From Nocardia sp. NBC_01503 (GTDB lineage: Bacteria; Actinomycetota; Actinomycetes; Mycobacteriales; Mycobacteriaceae), in contig NZ_CP109596.1 of NCBI RefSeq assembly GCF_036327755.1, positions 3,162,001-3,226,000 on the forward strand: DNA of 64,000 nt, given 5' to 3'. The notes beneath the pieces are model-generated. The model worked only from the letters and a program-made list of their open reading frames with translations. It was not told the origin of the DNA and searched no databases. A program made the position numbers and the translations under genes. How positions within the stretch are numbered: position 1 is the first letter of the stretch; each line of letters begins with the position of its first letter. Below, one piece after another: positions 18,215 through 26,391 of this stretch.

Positions 18215-18249
18215 GCTCCGGCCGCCGAATCGAATTCGGCGGCCGGAGC
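18215..18249 (+). terminator. Strong terminator hairpin
   Basis: A 16-bp perfect stem (GCTCCGGCCGCCGAAT with its complement) around a three-base loop, 27 bases after the preceding stop. No T tract follows, as usual for actinobacterial stem-only terminators. Confidence 0.8.
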
Positions 18250-18341
18250 CGTATCCAGGGGCATCTGACCGATACTGCCGGAAGTGCCTGTCTGGCAGCG
18301 TTATTGCGAATCACCCGCGCAATCAGAGGAGTCGGTACCCG

Positions 18342-18722
18342 ATGGGGAATCTTTTCAAGTCTGTTCCGGTCGCGATCGCACTGGCCGCCGCCGGTGTCGC
18401 GCTGAATACGCCGCAGGCGTCCGCGGAGATCGGAACCAGCGTCATCATCGCCGGCGGTGGGCTCAGCAATGGGTTCGGCACGGGCTGCACCTACAACGTG
18501 GTCGCGAACAGCACCTCCTGGTCGGGGATGAACTTCTTCGACAATGGTGTCCAATTCGCCGCCACGCCGGACGTTTCGGCGCCGACGACGCGTACGGCGA
18601 GTTGGACACCGCGGACAACCGGAACTCATACCCTCGTGGTCACCCAGGGCGAGGACTCCAAGACGATCGTCCTGACCGTCGGAACCGGTATCAACGGCGG
18701 AAGTTCCTGCTTCGTAATCTGA
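18342..18722 (+). CDS. Exported beta-rich protein with one possible disulfide
   Basis: A 126-residue protein with a signal peptide (MGNLFKSVPVAIALAAAGVA, cleavage likely after PQASA). The mature part resembles an immunoglobulin-like sandwich, with a cysteine in GTGCTYNVV and another near the C-terminus (GSSCFVI) that could close the fold; TASWTPRTTGTHTLVVTQG is typical of such domains. No family name is certain. GAGGAG lies about 11 bases before the ATG. A large hairpin follows. Confidence 0.75.
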   Translation: MGNLFKSVPVAIALAAAGVALNTPQASAEIGTSVIIAGGGLSNGFGTGCTYNVVANSTSWSGMNFFDNGVQFAATPDVSAPTTRTASWTPRTTGTHTLVVTQGEDSKTIVLTVGTGINGGSSCFVI

Positions 18723-18730
18723 TTCGACGT

Positions 18731-18771
18731 GCGGGCCTGACCCTCGGTCACCGATCGGGAGTCAGGCCCGC
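18731..18771 (+). terminator. Long terminator hairpin
   Basis: GCGGGCCTGAC pairs with GTCAGGCCCGC, and the enclosed bases form a further nested stem (TCGGT with ACCGA), giving an almost continuous long stem just after the 18342-18722 gene. Confidence 0.75.
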
Positions 18772-18884
18772 GCCAGCTCAAATGAGTGAGACATCACGTC
18801 ACACCAAGCTGGGTCCAGGGTCGTGCGCGCTTGTACTGTCCATATGTCTGTAACAGTGCGTACCGGAAACCCTTGGGAGACGTC

Positions 18885-19064
18885 GTGATCGACCCTGCTT
18901 CGGCCGTCCTACCGGTCGGCATCTGGCTCACCCTGCGTATCGCCTCGCGTCTCGGCGGCGGCACCGACCTCGACTACCGGCGCCGCGAAGAGCGCGCCGC
19001 GTTCACGCAGACTCATCGAGTCCATACTTCGCTGAAGCTGCCCAGCGTGCCCGGATTCCATTAG
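18885..19064 (+). CDS. 59-residue protein with a short hydrophobic N-terminus
   Basis: The GTG start has GGGAGA four bases upstream. The first ~20 residues (IDPASAVLPVGIWLTLRIAS) are hydrophobic, followed by an Arg-rich hydrophilic part (RRREERAAFTQTHRVH). It could be a small membrane-anchored protein. No family is recognised. It lies just ahead of the truncated mycolyltransferase relative on the same strand. Confidence 0.5.
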   Translation: MIDPASAVLPVGIWLTLRIASRLGGGTDLDYRRREERAAFTQTHRVHTSLKLPSVPGFH

Positions 19065-19115
19065 TGTCGGGACCGCATACGGCATGTCTGCATGCCATGC
19101 GGGACTGGAGTTCTG

Positions 19116-19751
19116 ATGAGACGCCGATCGATCAGGCGCGCAGCGTCTTTCGTAGCTGCCGGGTTGATCATCGGCGCGGGAACGGTCGGCTTCGGTACGG
19201 GAGCCGGGTCCGCCGATACCGGCGACCGCACGCTGACCTTGCGGGTGCATTCCGCCGCGATGGACCGCGATATCGAGGTCAAGGTGCGGCGGCCCGCGGA
19301 CGCCTCCGGACCACGGCCGGTGCTGTATCTGCTCAACGGCGCCGGTGGCGGTAGCGATATCGCCACCTGGTGGCGCAATACCGATGTGGGCGGCGACGAT
19401 GACGATCCGGCCTGGGCCGCAAGCGATCCCGTCCTGAACGCCGAGATGCTGCGCGGGACGAAACTGTTCATCTCCGACAGCAGCGGTCTGCCCGGACCGC
19501 ACGATCGGATCGACGACGGCTACCTGCTGAACCCGACTCCGCTCGGCCTGGCCAATCAGCTCATGACCGGTGGCGTCATCGAGGCGGCGGTCAACTGGTG
19601 CACGCAGAATCTGCGAAATCGATTGAACGAGTTGGGGATTCCGGCCACCTACGATTTCCAGGCCGCCGGAACCCATTCCTGGGGTTACTGGCGAGACGCG
19701 TTCCATCGCTCCTGGCCGGTGCTGGCCGATGGACTCGGCCTGCCGGAATAA
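19116..19751 (+). CDS. Internally deleted mycolyltransferase-like exported protein
   Basis: A 211-residue protein with a signal peptide (basic RRRSIRRAA start, cleavage near GSADT). It aligns with the 53209-54255 protein at both ends: PVLYLLNGAGGGSD near the N-terminus and RGTKLFISDSSG, LGIPATYDF and GTHSWGYWRDA near the C-terminus. The middle ~118 residues are missing after WWRNTDV (join near 19383-19408). In the full-length gene that segment holds the nucleophile motif GISMAG and part of the acyl site. The frame is kept, but mycolyl transfer or esterase activity is not expected. GGAG five bases before the ATG at 19116 sets the start. It may be a decaying duplicate or a repurposed fold. Confidence 0.7.
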   Translation: MRRRSIRRAASFVAAGLIIGAGTVGFGTGAGSADTGDRTLTLRVHSAAMDRDIEVKVRRPADASGPRPVLYLLNGAGGGSDIATWWRNTDVGGDDDDPAWAASDPVLNAEMLRGTKLFISDSSGLPGPHDRIDDGYLLNPTPLGLANQLMTGGVIEAAVNWCTQNLRNRLNELGIPATYDFQAAGTHSWGYWRDAFHRSWPVLADGLGLPE

Positions 19752-19754
19752 CCG

Positions 19755-21119
19755 CTACCGCATATAAGGCTCGGCCTGTACCCAATGGAAGCCACGGGAG
19801 ACCGCCGGATAGTGGTCGAGCGGGATCAGTTCCAGTCGCATTCGGATCGGGTGGCCCGCCAGCTGTCCGATCAGAATCAGCCGATTCGGTTGTGGCTGTT
19901 CGTAATCGAAGGCGGCCAGCGGCGCACCACCGGTCGCGTCCCGTGGAATAGTGATGGTGTGGCCCGCGGTATCGATTCGCGCGGGGAGGGGGAGTAGCGA
20001 GTCGTCCATGCGCTGCACGGTGATCGCGTCCGGAATATCGAAGATTATGCGGCGGAAGCGATCCGAGGCATTCGGGAGTCCGGACCGGGTGGATTCGCGG
20101 AAGTCGACCAGGGCGGGGAGTTGCTGTCCGGCCACCGAGTATTCGGTGACATTCCAGATGCCGTAGAGCGGGGACTGCGCTCGGGCATTGCCGTAGGTGT
20201 GCCAGCCGTCGAGCCCCTCGGTGAGCGCGGTATAGAACAGCCAGCCGCCGAATATCAGCTGTGCGGCCAGCAGTATTCGATTCCGGCGACCGGTCGTGAA
20301 GCGTAGCTCCGGCTCGCGGCGTGGGATCGCGCGACCGAGCAGCGCCCGGACGGTACGCCGGATATCGGGGGCGGCGAGTACCGCCGCGAAGGCGAGCAGT
20401 TGCAGGGAGAAGATCTTCACGGGCACGTCGAAGGTGAGGTTCAGCAGGGCCACCTGCAGTGTCACGATGAAGGCGAGTATTGAACCCAGACCTGCCGTCA
20501 GGGGCGCGATGAGCAGCAGTGCGGCGGTGATTTCCGCTGCGCCCAAGGCGATTTCGTACGGCTCGGACAGGGCGGTCTGAGTCCAAAGCACCGACATCGG
20601 GCTCATATCGCCGAACGGTTCCACCAGCCGCTGCAGTACGAAGGTCATCTGCGAGGGCAGTAGTTTCACCATGCCGTAGAGCAGTAGCGCGCTCACCAGG
20701 GCGCCGCGCAGGAGCAGCCGGAACCAGGCGTTCAGGCGCGCGTAGTTCGGCCGATGGCGATCGAGCACCGACCAGACGGCGGTGGCCGCGAATGCGGCGA
20801 GCAGCCAGGTGAATGCCGAAATCCATTGTGCCGCAGTATCTCCACTGCCGGATCGGGTGTAGTCGACCGTCGTATGGAAGATGTGTTTACCGACCCGATC
20901 GGTGAGCGGATACAGCCCCGTCCACTTCGTCAGCTCCGCCACCGTCTCCTGCGGCACCCCGAACGACCGAATCAGCGCGGTTGCGAGCCAGCCACCCGTC
21001 ATCCCGGCCCCGAGGAATGCGAACCCGAACCGAAATCCCATGCGCACCAGCGGATGCCACCGCACCACCGGCTGCTCCATATCCGGCCCGGCCACCTCGG
21101 CCGACAACTGTGCCACCAC
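19755..21119 (-). CDS. DoxX-like multi-helix membrane protein with a C-terminal soluble domain
   Basis: About 454 residues with hydrophobic segments near residues 30-50, 105-125, 142-162, 190-210, 222-245 and 255-275 and a later one near 320, then a C-terminal extracytoplasmic-looking domain of about 120 residues ending WVQAEPYMR. The helical part resembles DoxX-family proteins; this is a weak family call. The open frame runs back to 21647, but beyond 21290 it is antisense to the VOC gene. The GTG at 21119 is chosen because GGAGAG lies about eight bases ahead; an ATG at 21080 is the alternative. It converges with the truncated mycolyltransferase gene, only three bases apart. Confidence 0.65.
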   Translation of the reverse strand: MVAQLSAEVAGPDMEQPVVRWHPLVRMGFRFGFAFLGAGMTGGWLATALIRSFGVPQETVAELTKWTGLYPLTDRVGKHIFHTTVDYTRSGSGDTAAQWISAFTWLLAAFAATAVWSVLDRHRPNYARLNAWFRLLLRGALVSALLLYGMVKLLPSQMTFVLQRLVEPFGDMSPMSVLWTQTALSEPYEIALGAAEITAALLLIAPLTAGLGSILAFIVTLQVALLNLTFDVPVKIFSLQLLAFAAVLAAPDIRRTVRALLGRAIPRREPELRFTTGRRNRILLAAQLIFGGWLFYTALTEGLDGWHTYGNARAQSPLYGIWNVTEYSVAGQQLPALVDFRESTRSGLPNASDRFRRIIFDIPDAITVQRMDDSLLPLPARIDTAGHTITIPRDATGGAPLAAFDYEQPQPNRLILIGQLAGHPIRMRLELIPLDHYPAVSRGFHWVQAEPYMR

Positions 21120-21299
21120 GTCGATCTCTCCCACCCACCGGGTCGATTCCCTTGCGGGCGAGAACGTTATGGCAGCGAACACCCCCGGTGAATCCGGCAA
21201 AACCGTTGCCCCGACCGCCACTGCCCCCGAAATCCGCGCCCCCCGAATATCCCGCTCGTAGGATTGACGTGCCCATCCGTCGCAAGACAGGAGCAGAGA

Positions 21300-21662
21300 A
21301 TGCGTGCGAAGCACATAGTCGCCAACCTCCCCGTCCCCGATATCGAGGCGGCGAAGACCTTCTACACAGATTTCCTCGGCTTGAGCATCGAGGAGTTCAA
21401 TATGGGCTGGGTGGCCCGCTACACCTCCCCGGACACCGGCGCCAACCTCCAACTGGTCACCCGCGATGCCAGCGCCCCCGTCGATTCGGTCATCTCGGTG
21501 CACGCCGAGGACGTCGACGCCGCCTACGAGGAGGCTCAGAAACTGGGCTACGAAATCGTCCACCCCATCACCACCGAACCCTGGGGCGTCCGCCGCTTCT
21601 TCGTCCGCGCCCCCGACGGCAATGTCCTCAATATCGTTGCCCACCACGAAGAAACGGACTAA
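21300..21662 (+). CDS. VOC-family (glyoxalase/bleomycin-resistance fold) protein
   Basis: A 120-residue protein made of two beta-alpha-beta3 modules: NLPVPDIEAAKTFYTDFLGL at the start and DVDAAYEEAQKLGYEI further on, with an acidic residue in the final DGNVLNIVAHH that could bind metal. The ATG has AGGAGC upstream. VOC proteins range from lyases to antibiotic-binding proteins; nothing here decides the substrate. It is divergent from the DoxX-like gene. Two further VOC genes lie at 38962 and 60888. Confidence 0.85.
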   Translation: MRAKHIVANLPVPDIEAAKTFYTDFLGLSIEEFNMGWVARYTSPDTGANLQLVTRDASAPVDSVISVHAEDVDAAYEEAQKLGYEIVHPITTEPWGVRRFFVRAPDGNVLNIVAHHEETD

Positions 21663-21961
21663 CGCTCCCGCCGCGAGCGCAGTCCGCGGCCAGTCGATCG
21701 AAGTGGTCGGGCCCGCCGATCCGCCGACCTGGCGCGCAACTGCGAGCCGGGTGGCGATAGGGGTCGGTGCGACCGCCTTATTCGTCTCCGGTGCACTGGC
21801 TTTCGCTGGTTCACGGCGCAGTGTCGCAAAGGGTTATCGCCAGCAGGGTGGCGTGATCGGCCGCGCCGACCGGGGTGAGGGTGAGGCGGTCGGTGGTGAG
21901 GATACGGAGCGACACCTGGCGATTGGCGTTGGGCGCCGGGGTGATTCGCAGCCGAATATCG
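21663..21961. other. Intergenic region with a coding-like remnant on the minus strand
   Basis: About 300 bases without a callable gene. On the minus strand a frame from about 22002 down to a stop at 21813-21811 has strongly GC-biased third positions and reads like a protein C-terminus (ending ATLLAITLCDTAP) but has no good start codon. A rightward hydrophobic stretch near 21730-21800 could encode one membrane helix but has poor codon bias. Neither is called as a gene. Confidence 0.4.
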
Positions 21962-22237
21962 TTAGCCGGATTCGGGGCCGTCCGCCTCGGCGTTGGCGAG
22001 TTTCACCGCGTCGGCGGTGGCTTCCTTGGCGCGGGCGCGGTCCCATTTGTGGTTGTCGGTGTGATTGTTCTCGGCGACCTTGGCCTGCATCGGTTCGAGT
22101 AGCGGGTCGGGCGGTGGGCCGGTGCCGGAGGCGAGCCGGGCCGCGTCTTGTTCGCGGCGTTGCTCTCGGCGCTCGGCGGCATGGGAGTCGCCCTGTTTGC
22201 GGCGCGCGTCCTGCGAGAGGTTTTCGTCCTTGTCCAT
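21962..22237 (-). CDS. Small highly charged hypothetical protein
   Basis: A 91-residue hydrophilic protein rich in Glu, Asp, Arg, Lys and Ala, with a predicted coiled-coil-like stretch (ERREQRREQDAARL) and no membrane segment. GGAAGG seven bases before the ATG at 22237 supports the start; the longer open frame to 22405 is rejected. It could be a small nucleic-acid or protein-binding factor, but nothing identifies a partner. Confidence 0.65.
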   Translation of the reverse strand: MDKDENLSQDARRKQGDSHAAERREQRREQDAARLASGTGPPPDPLLEPMQAKVAENNHTDNHKWDRARAKEATADAVKLANAEADGPESG

Positions 22238-22331
22238 CGGGCACCTTCCGGTCACGTTGGTGACGCCAGTACGCGCTCGAAAAGAAAGGCCGGTCGGTTT
22301 GCTGGAAGGATGCCGACCGGTCTGTATTGGA

Positions 22332-22532
22332 CTAGTGATCGGGAGAGCCGGGTTCGCCATCCCGGTGCTGGCGGGATAGCCGCCAAAGGAAATCGGGATC
22401 GTCATCAGGACCGATTATGCGGTTGCGTGGTGCCGATGCTGTGCCGGTGCGGGCCGGTCGCTGGGGCCCGAAAGCCTTCCAGCACAACATCGCGACGGCC
22501 ACTACCGCGATCAGTGCCAACAGGTACGTCAC
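22332..22532 (-). CDS. Small single-helix membrane protein
   Basis: A 66-residue protein: an N-terminal helix (TYLLALIAVVAVAMLCW), then a soluble tail with an acidic motif (RIIGPDDDPDFLWRL) I recall from short actinobacterial membrane proteins. The GTG start has GGAGG eight bases upstream; the open frame to 22745 runs antisense to nothing useful and is rejected. It lies 70 bases downstream of the bldC-like gene on the same strand, so co-transcription is likely. Function unknown. Confidence 0.65.
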   Translation of the reverse strand: MTYLLALIAVVAVAMLCWKAFGPQRPARTGTASAPRNRIIGPDDDPDFLWRLSRQHRDGEPGSPDH

Positions 22533-22602
22533 GTCGCTCACCTCCTGCCAACGAGGGTAATCCGTGTCCGTACCCGCGGCACCGCGGAACGAGAAATAGG
22601 GG

Positions 22603-22836
22603 TTAGACGCGAGTTGCCTCGGTGGTGAGAGAACGCAGGAGCTGCAGAACTTCGCTTTCGCGGAACCGGCGGTGACCGCCCGGAGTCCGCAGTGAGCCGA
22701 GCCGACCCGCATGAGCCCACCGGGTAACGGTCTTCGGATCGACATGGAACATTGCTGCTACTTGGCCGGGGGTGAGCAGGGTGTCCTGGCTGGAGACGGA
22801 ACCCATTACGCGGCTCGCCGCGGTGAACGCAGTCAT
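22603..22836 (-). CDS. bldC: BldC-like MerR-type DNA-binding protein
   Basis: A 77-residue single-domain protein: TPGQVAAMFHVDPKTVTRW is the helix-turn-helix and LRTPGGHRRFRESEV the wing typical of BldC of Streptomyces, which controls developmental genes. The N-terminus has about 20 extra residues. The ATG at 22836 has AAAGG seven bases upstream; earlier in-frame Mets would add a basic leader absent from BldC. In Nocardia its role is unproven; control of aerial growth or fragmentation would be the family-based guess. Confidence 0.88.
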   Translation of the reverse strand: MTAFTAASRVMGSVSSQDTLLTPGQVAAMFHVDPKTVTRWAHAGRLGSLRTPGGHRRFRESEVLQLLRSLTTEATRV

Positions 22837-23061
22837 TCGCAAACCTTTCCGTTTTGTCAGATCCCTCATCAGTAGCGACATCGTTGCACTGCACCCCCTG
22901 AGTGTTCGAACAGTCTCGATTTGGTAAAGGGGAAGTAATAGACAAAACGGATATCCGTACTGTGTTCGCGGTCACGATTTGCCTCCGTACAGCGAATATC
23001 CAGCGACATTCGGGCGGAGGGCGCCGCGTATGCCCGAATCCCCGTCACCTAGGCTGTTGTC

Positions 23062-23391
23062 GTGAGTGACGCAACCCCCGGCGCGAGTGACCGAACCCCA
23101 CCGGAGAGCGCGGGCCGTCGGCTGGCCAAGCATCTGGCCCTCTACACCGTCGCCCGGCTCGGCCTGGTCGTCGTCCTCGCCGCGATCATCATGGGTGTGG
23201 CGGCCATCGTGCACGTCGATATCCCGCTCATTGTCGCCGCGCTGTTCGCGCTGCTCATCGCGATGCCGCTCTCCATGGCACTGTTCAAAAAGCTTCGGAC
23301 GCAGGTGAACAAGGACATCGCCGCCGTCGATGAGAAGCGGCGCAGGGACCGGGAGCAGCTCATGTCGCGACTGCGAGGCGAGGACAAATGA
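23062..23391 (+). CDS. DUF4229-type membrane protein
   Basis: A 109-residue protein with two helices (about residues 28-50 and 55-75) followed by a charged tail likely forming a helix ([20 protein letters not shown]). The layout fits the DUF4229 family of actinobacteria (Rv0531-like, from memory). TAGGCT six bases before the GTG suggests a leaderless message. The stop overlaps the next start by four bases, coupling it to the desulfhydrase gene. Confidence 0.8.
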   Translation: MSDATPGASDRTPPESAGRRLAKHLALYTVARLGLVVVLAAIIMGVAAIVHVDIPLIVAALFALLIAMPLSMALFKKLRTQVNKDIAAVDEKRRRDREQLMSRLRGEDK

Positions 23392-24473
23392 AGCGCTGTG
23401 ATCGCTCGGCGCCCCGCGACTGGGTCGACAATGCGGTCCGGCTGATCGACGCCGACACCCAGCGCAGCGCCGACACCCACCTACTGCGCTATCCGCTGCC
23501 CGCCGACTGGGGTGTGCAGCTGTATCTCAAGGACGAATCCACCCACATCACGGGCAGTCTCAAGCATCGCCTGGCGAGATCGCTGTTCCTGTACGCCATC
23601 TGCAACGGCTGGGTCACCGAGGGCACCACCGTGGTGGAGGCCTCATCCGGTTCGACCGCCATCAGCGAGGCGTACTTCGCGAAACTGCTGGGCCTGGAGT
23701 TCGTGGCGGTTATGCCCGCCACCACGTCACCGGAGAAGATCGCGCTCATCGAGGCACAGGGCGGCCGTAGCCACCTGGTCGAGAAGGGCCCCGAGATCTA
23801 TACCGAGGCAGCGCGTTTGGCGCGCGAGTGCAACGGCCACTATATGGACCAGTTCACCCATGCCGAGCGGGCCACGGACTGGCGGGGCAATAACAATATC
23901 GCCGAGTCGATCTTCCAGCAGTTGGCGCTGGAGACGCATCCGATCCCGGAGTGGATCGTGGTGGGCGCGGGCACCGGTGGCACCAGCGCGACCATCGGCC
24001 GCTATATCCGGTACCGGCGGCACGCCACCAAACTGGCCGTGGTGGATCCGGAGAATTCGGCCTTCTACGGCGGTTACGAGCTTTCGGACGCCGGATATCA
24101 GACCGGGATGGGATCCCGGATCGAGGGCATCGGCCGCCCGCGGGTGGAGCCGTCCTTCGTCGGTCAGGTCGTCGACTGCATGATCGAGGTGCCCGACGCG
24201 GGTTCGATCGCCGCCGCGCGGCACGCCGGCAAGGTGCTCGGCCGCCGGGTCGGCGGCTCCACCGGCACCAATCTGTGGGGTGCGTTTGCCCTGATTGCCG
24301 ACATGATTGCCGAGGGTCGCACCGGCAGTGTGGTCACCCTGCTGTGTGACGGCGGGGACCGTTATGCCGGAACCTATTTCAATGACGAGTGGGTTGCCGG
24401 TCAGGGGCTGAGCCTGGACGAACCGACCACCGTCATCGATCGATTCATCGCCACCGGTACTTGGTCGGGCTAG
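23388..24473 (+). CDS. cds1: PLP-dependent cysteine desulfhydrase (Cds1-like)
   Basis: A 361-residue member of the cysteine synthase fold. The PLP lysine is in [10 protein letters not shown], the phosphate-binding loop in [12 protein letters not shown], and ASSGSTAIS is the substrate loop. The arrangement matches Cds1 of M. tuberculosis (Rv3684), which breaks down L-cysteine to H2S, pyruvate and ammonia and affects respiration and redox balance; a cysteine or cystathionine synthase role cannot be excluded by motif alone. The ATG overlaps the DUF4229 stop by four bases. Confidence 0.82.
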   Translation: MKRCDRSAPRDWVDNAVRLIDADTQRSADTHLLRYPLPADWGVQLYLKDESTHITGSLKHRLARSLFLYAICNGWVTEGTTVVEASSGSTAISEAYFAKLLGLEFVAVMPATTSPEKIALIEAQGGRSHLVEKGPEIYTEAARLARECNGHYMDQFTHAERATDWRGNNNIAESIFQQLALETHPIPEWIVVGAGTGGTSATIGRYIRYRRHATKLAVVDPENSAFYGGYELSDAGYQTGMGSRIEGIGRPRVEPSFVGQVVDCMIEVPDAGSIAAARHAGKVLGRRVGGSTGTNLWGAFALIADMIAEGRTGSVVTLLCDGGDRYAGTYFNDEWVAGQGLSLDEPTTVIDRFIATGTWSG

Positions 24474-24510
24474 TTTTCGCACCGCACAGGGTTCGGCTGA
24501 GAAGGGTTGG

Positions 24511-25395
24511 TCACCCTTCAAATTGATTGCTGCTTATTTGCTGCAACGGTTGAGTAGGTGCGGGCTCGCGAAGTGAAGCATTCATATTCGGATGTTTGCC
24601 GGGGCGCTGCGGGGTCTCATCGGCGTTAATAGGCCTTGACGCTCGCGGCCGCTCCCGGGCGACTGGACGAGTGACCGCCAGGGGTTGATCCACGCCCGCG
24701 CCGACCACGAGCATCCACGATTGCAGGGTCGAGGAGGTGCGCCAGATGTTCATCCGCAGCTCGGTGATGGCCAGGGTTTTCGGATCGCGCACCAGCTTGG
24801 TGCGATCGCGCCGCTCACTGGCGACGCCGTCATTGCGCCACATGGTCTCGAACTCCGGACTCGCCATGCAGCTCTCGATGATCCGCTGCGTCGCCTCGTC
24901 CGGCCCGTGCCGCGCCAGCAGCATGCGGAACATGCCGACGGCCTGCTGTGTCTCGCCCTGCCAGTCGACCAGCACGGTTCGCGAGATCGGATTGAGCAGC
25001 AGCCACTCCACGTAATTGCGGCCCGGATCGAGCTGCGGGAACACCTCGGCGTGCGCGGTATTGACGGCGAGGATATCCATGGTTCCGGAGATGAAGGCCG
25101 CTATCTTGGGGTTGAGCAGCTCCAGATACTCCAGGTCGTTGGCGCTGGGGTGATCGGGCGTGATCCGCGGGAACGGGCCTTCGGCGAGGGCCAGTGCGTA
25201 TTCGAACTCGACGGCCGGCAGTTCCAGTGCGGTGCCGAGGGATTCGATGACGCGGCGAGAGGGGTTCGCGCCGCCCTCGATCTTGGTCAGGTATGGCACC
25301 GAGAGGCTGGCCAACCAGGCCAATTGGGGGCGAGTGAGGTTCGCGGCCGTCCGGCGCTGGCGAATGTACTCGCCGAACGTGGGTACTCCATTCAT
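24511..25395 (-). CDS. XRE-family regulator with an MmyB-like ligand-binding domain
   Basis: A 294-residue protein. Residues 5-60 form a lambda-repressor-like helix-turn-helix (GEYIRQRRTAANLTRPQLA). The middle, about 95-235, resembles the MmyB-like domain that binds small hydrophobic ligands (LEYLELLNPKIAAFISG; RNYVEWLLLN). A Pro/Arg/Gln-rich tail of about 50 residues follows. The ATG lies only a few bases from an inverted repeat (25399-25412), suggesting autorepression and control of the divergent gene at 25536. It is convergent with cds1. Confidence 0.85.
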   Translation of the reverse strand: MNGVPTFGEYIRQRRTAANLTRPQLAWLASLSVPYLTKIEGGANPSRRVIESLGTALELPAVEFEYALALAEGPFPRITPDHPSANDLEYLELLNPKIAAFISGTMDILAVNTAHAEVFPQLDPGRNYVEWLLLNPISRTVLVDWQGETQQAVGMFRMLLARHGPDEATQRIIESCMASPEFETMWRNDGVASERRDRTKLVRDPKTLAITELRMNIWRTSSTLQSWMLVVGAGVDQPLAVTRPVARERPRASRPINADETPQRPGKHPNMNASLREPAPTQPLQQISSNQFEG

Positions 25396-25398
25396 TGC

Positions 25399-25412
25399 TT
25401 AGGGTGACCTAA
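25399..25412. promoter_or_regulatory. Inverted repeat TTAGG-N4-CCTAA, candidate operator
   Basis: A perfect five-base-arm inverted repeat lies three bases upstream of the XRE regulator's ATG and about 125 bases from the rightward gene at 25536. On the minus strand it overlaps the region just downstream of a TTATAC -10-like element. It partly resembles an IdeR/DtxR iron box (13 of 19 positions) but fits autoregulation by the XRE protein equally well. Confidence 0.45.
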
Positions 25413-25535
25413 CTTGTATAACCGTCCGGTACACACGCGGTTGCCGAGTGATACCCGCACGGGTAGGGCGACGAGGTGTGCGCGGTATCCCGTTCTGCTC
25501 CAATAGTTTGAAACAACAACAAATCAGGAGTCGAG

Positions 25536-25835
25536 TTGGGGCAGCATCCGGGACCGGTGGCCGATGTCAATGTGACGGTGGGGCCGTGGGTCATCACCGC
25601 CGGGCAAACCGAGGTCGCCCGACCGCAGCGGATGGTGGCCGCCGAGGGGGTCGTGAACGCCTGGGAGCCCGCTGTATTCGGGCTCTACGAGGATCGCGAC
25701 GGCGATATCTGGGAGAAGGAGGAGCGCGGCTGGCGGCTGCGGCTGCAGGGCGGCGTCGCGGTGGAACCCGAGGCCGTCTGGGGCTGGGTGGACGGGCATG
25801 TGCGCGATTACGCACCCTTCGTGCCCTGGGGCTGA
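25536..25835 (+). CDS. Small hypothetical protein with a TTG start
   Basis: A 99-residue protein, acidic, with many tryptophans (GPWVITAGQ, VNAWEPAVFGLYED, VWGWVDGHVRDY) and no signal or membrane segment. AGGAG six bases before the TTG makes this start convincing. No family recognised. It may be controlled by the divergent XRE regulator, with the candidate operator between them. Confidence 0.6.
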   Translation: MGQHPGPVADVNVTVGPWVITAGQTEVARPQRMVAAEGVVNAWEPAVFGLYEDRDGDIWEKEERGWRLRLQGGVAVEPEAVWGWVDGHVRDYAPFVPWG

Positions 25836-25951
25836 CTCGCTGCGCGCCGCGGTCGGCGACTATCTCGATCACGCGGCCTGACCCCGGACCGCAGGGGTGC
25901 GAAGGTGGGTGAAGATCACCGCCGGGACGGTTCGCGCCCTACGATCGGGGC

Positions 25952-26338
25952 ATGACGCTCCTGCTACGTCTGCTGATCAACGGTGTGGCCATTTGGCTCG
26001 CGTCCGTATGGGTCGGTGGAATCGACATCCACGGTCCCGACGAACCCGCCACGACCACCGACAAGATCATTGTGATCGCGGTGATCACGGTGATCTTCAC
26101 AATCGTGAACGCGCTGGTGAAGCCCCTGGTGAAACTGCTGTCACTGCCCCTGGTGGTGCTGACGCTCGGGCTTTTCCTGCTGGTCATCAACGCACTCATG
26201 CTGTGGCTGACCTCGAAGATCACCGAGCACACGGACTACCAGTTGCACGTCAACGGATTCTGGGCCGCGATCTGGGGCGCCATCATCATCACCCTGGTGA
26301 ACTGGGTGCTCGGCATACTCGTCCCCGACGAGGACTGA
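25952..26338 (+). CDS. Phage-holin-family-type membrane protein
   Basis: A 128-residue protein with four hydrophobic helices (about 3-22, 42-62, 66-90, 105-125) and the pattern LVKPLVKLLSLPLVVLTLG found in the superfamily IV / Mycobacterium small membrane protein group often annotated as phage holin family. No lysis genes are nearby, so a phage role is not implied. TACGAT six bases before the ATG suggests a leaderless message. Confidence 0.85.
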   Translation: MTLLLRLLINGVAIWLASVWVGGIDIHGPDEPATTTDKIIVIAVITVIFTIVNALVKPLVKLLSLPLVVLTLGLFLLVINALMLWLTSKITEHTDYQLHVNGFWAAIWGAIIITLVNWVLGILVPDED

Positions 26339-26343
26339 GAAAA

Positions 26344-26371
26344 GGGGTGTGGGGGCGATACCCCACACCCC
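26344..26371. terminator. Bidirectional terminator hairpin
   Basis: GGGGTGTGGGG pairs perfectly with CCCCACACCCC over a six-base loop, between the convergent holin-like gene and menA. An A-run precedes it on the left, which reads as a short T-run for the leftward transcript. Confidence 0.8.
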
Positions 26372-26391
26372 GCGCCGATCTCGGGCTGATG

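Noticed and set aside
21120..21647. Extended N-terminus of the DoxX-like gene
   Set aside because: It would run antisense through the VOC gene at 21300-21662, which is clearly coding.
22903..22912. TGTTCGAACA palindrome as an SOS (LexA) box
   Set aside because: The actinobacterial LexA site has CGAAC and GTTCG arms separated by a spacer; this sequence is a compact palindrome in the wrong order.
25952..26338. Prophage indicated by the holin-like gene
   Set aside because: No other phage genes, integrase or attachment site are present; the family is chromosomal in actinobacteria.
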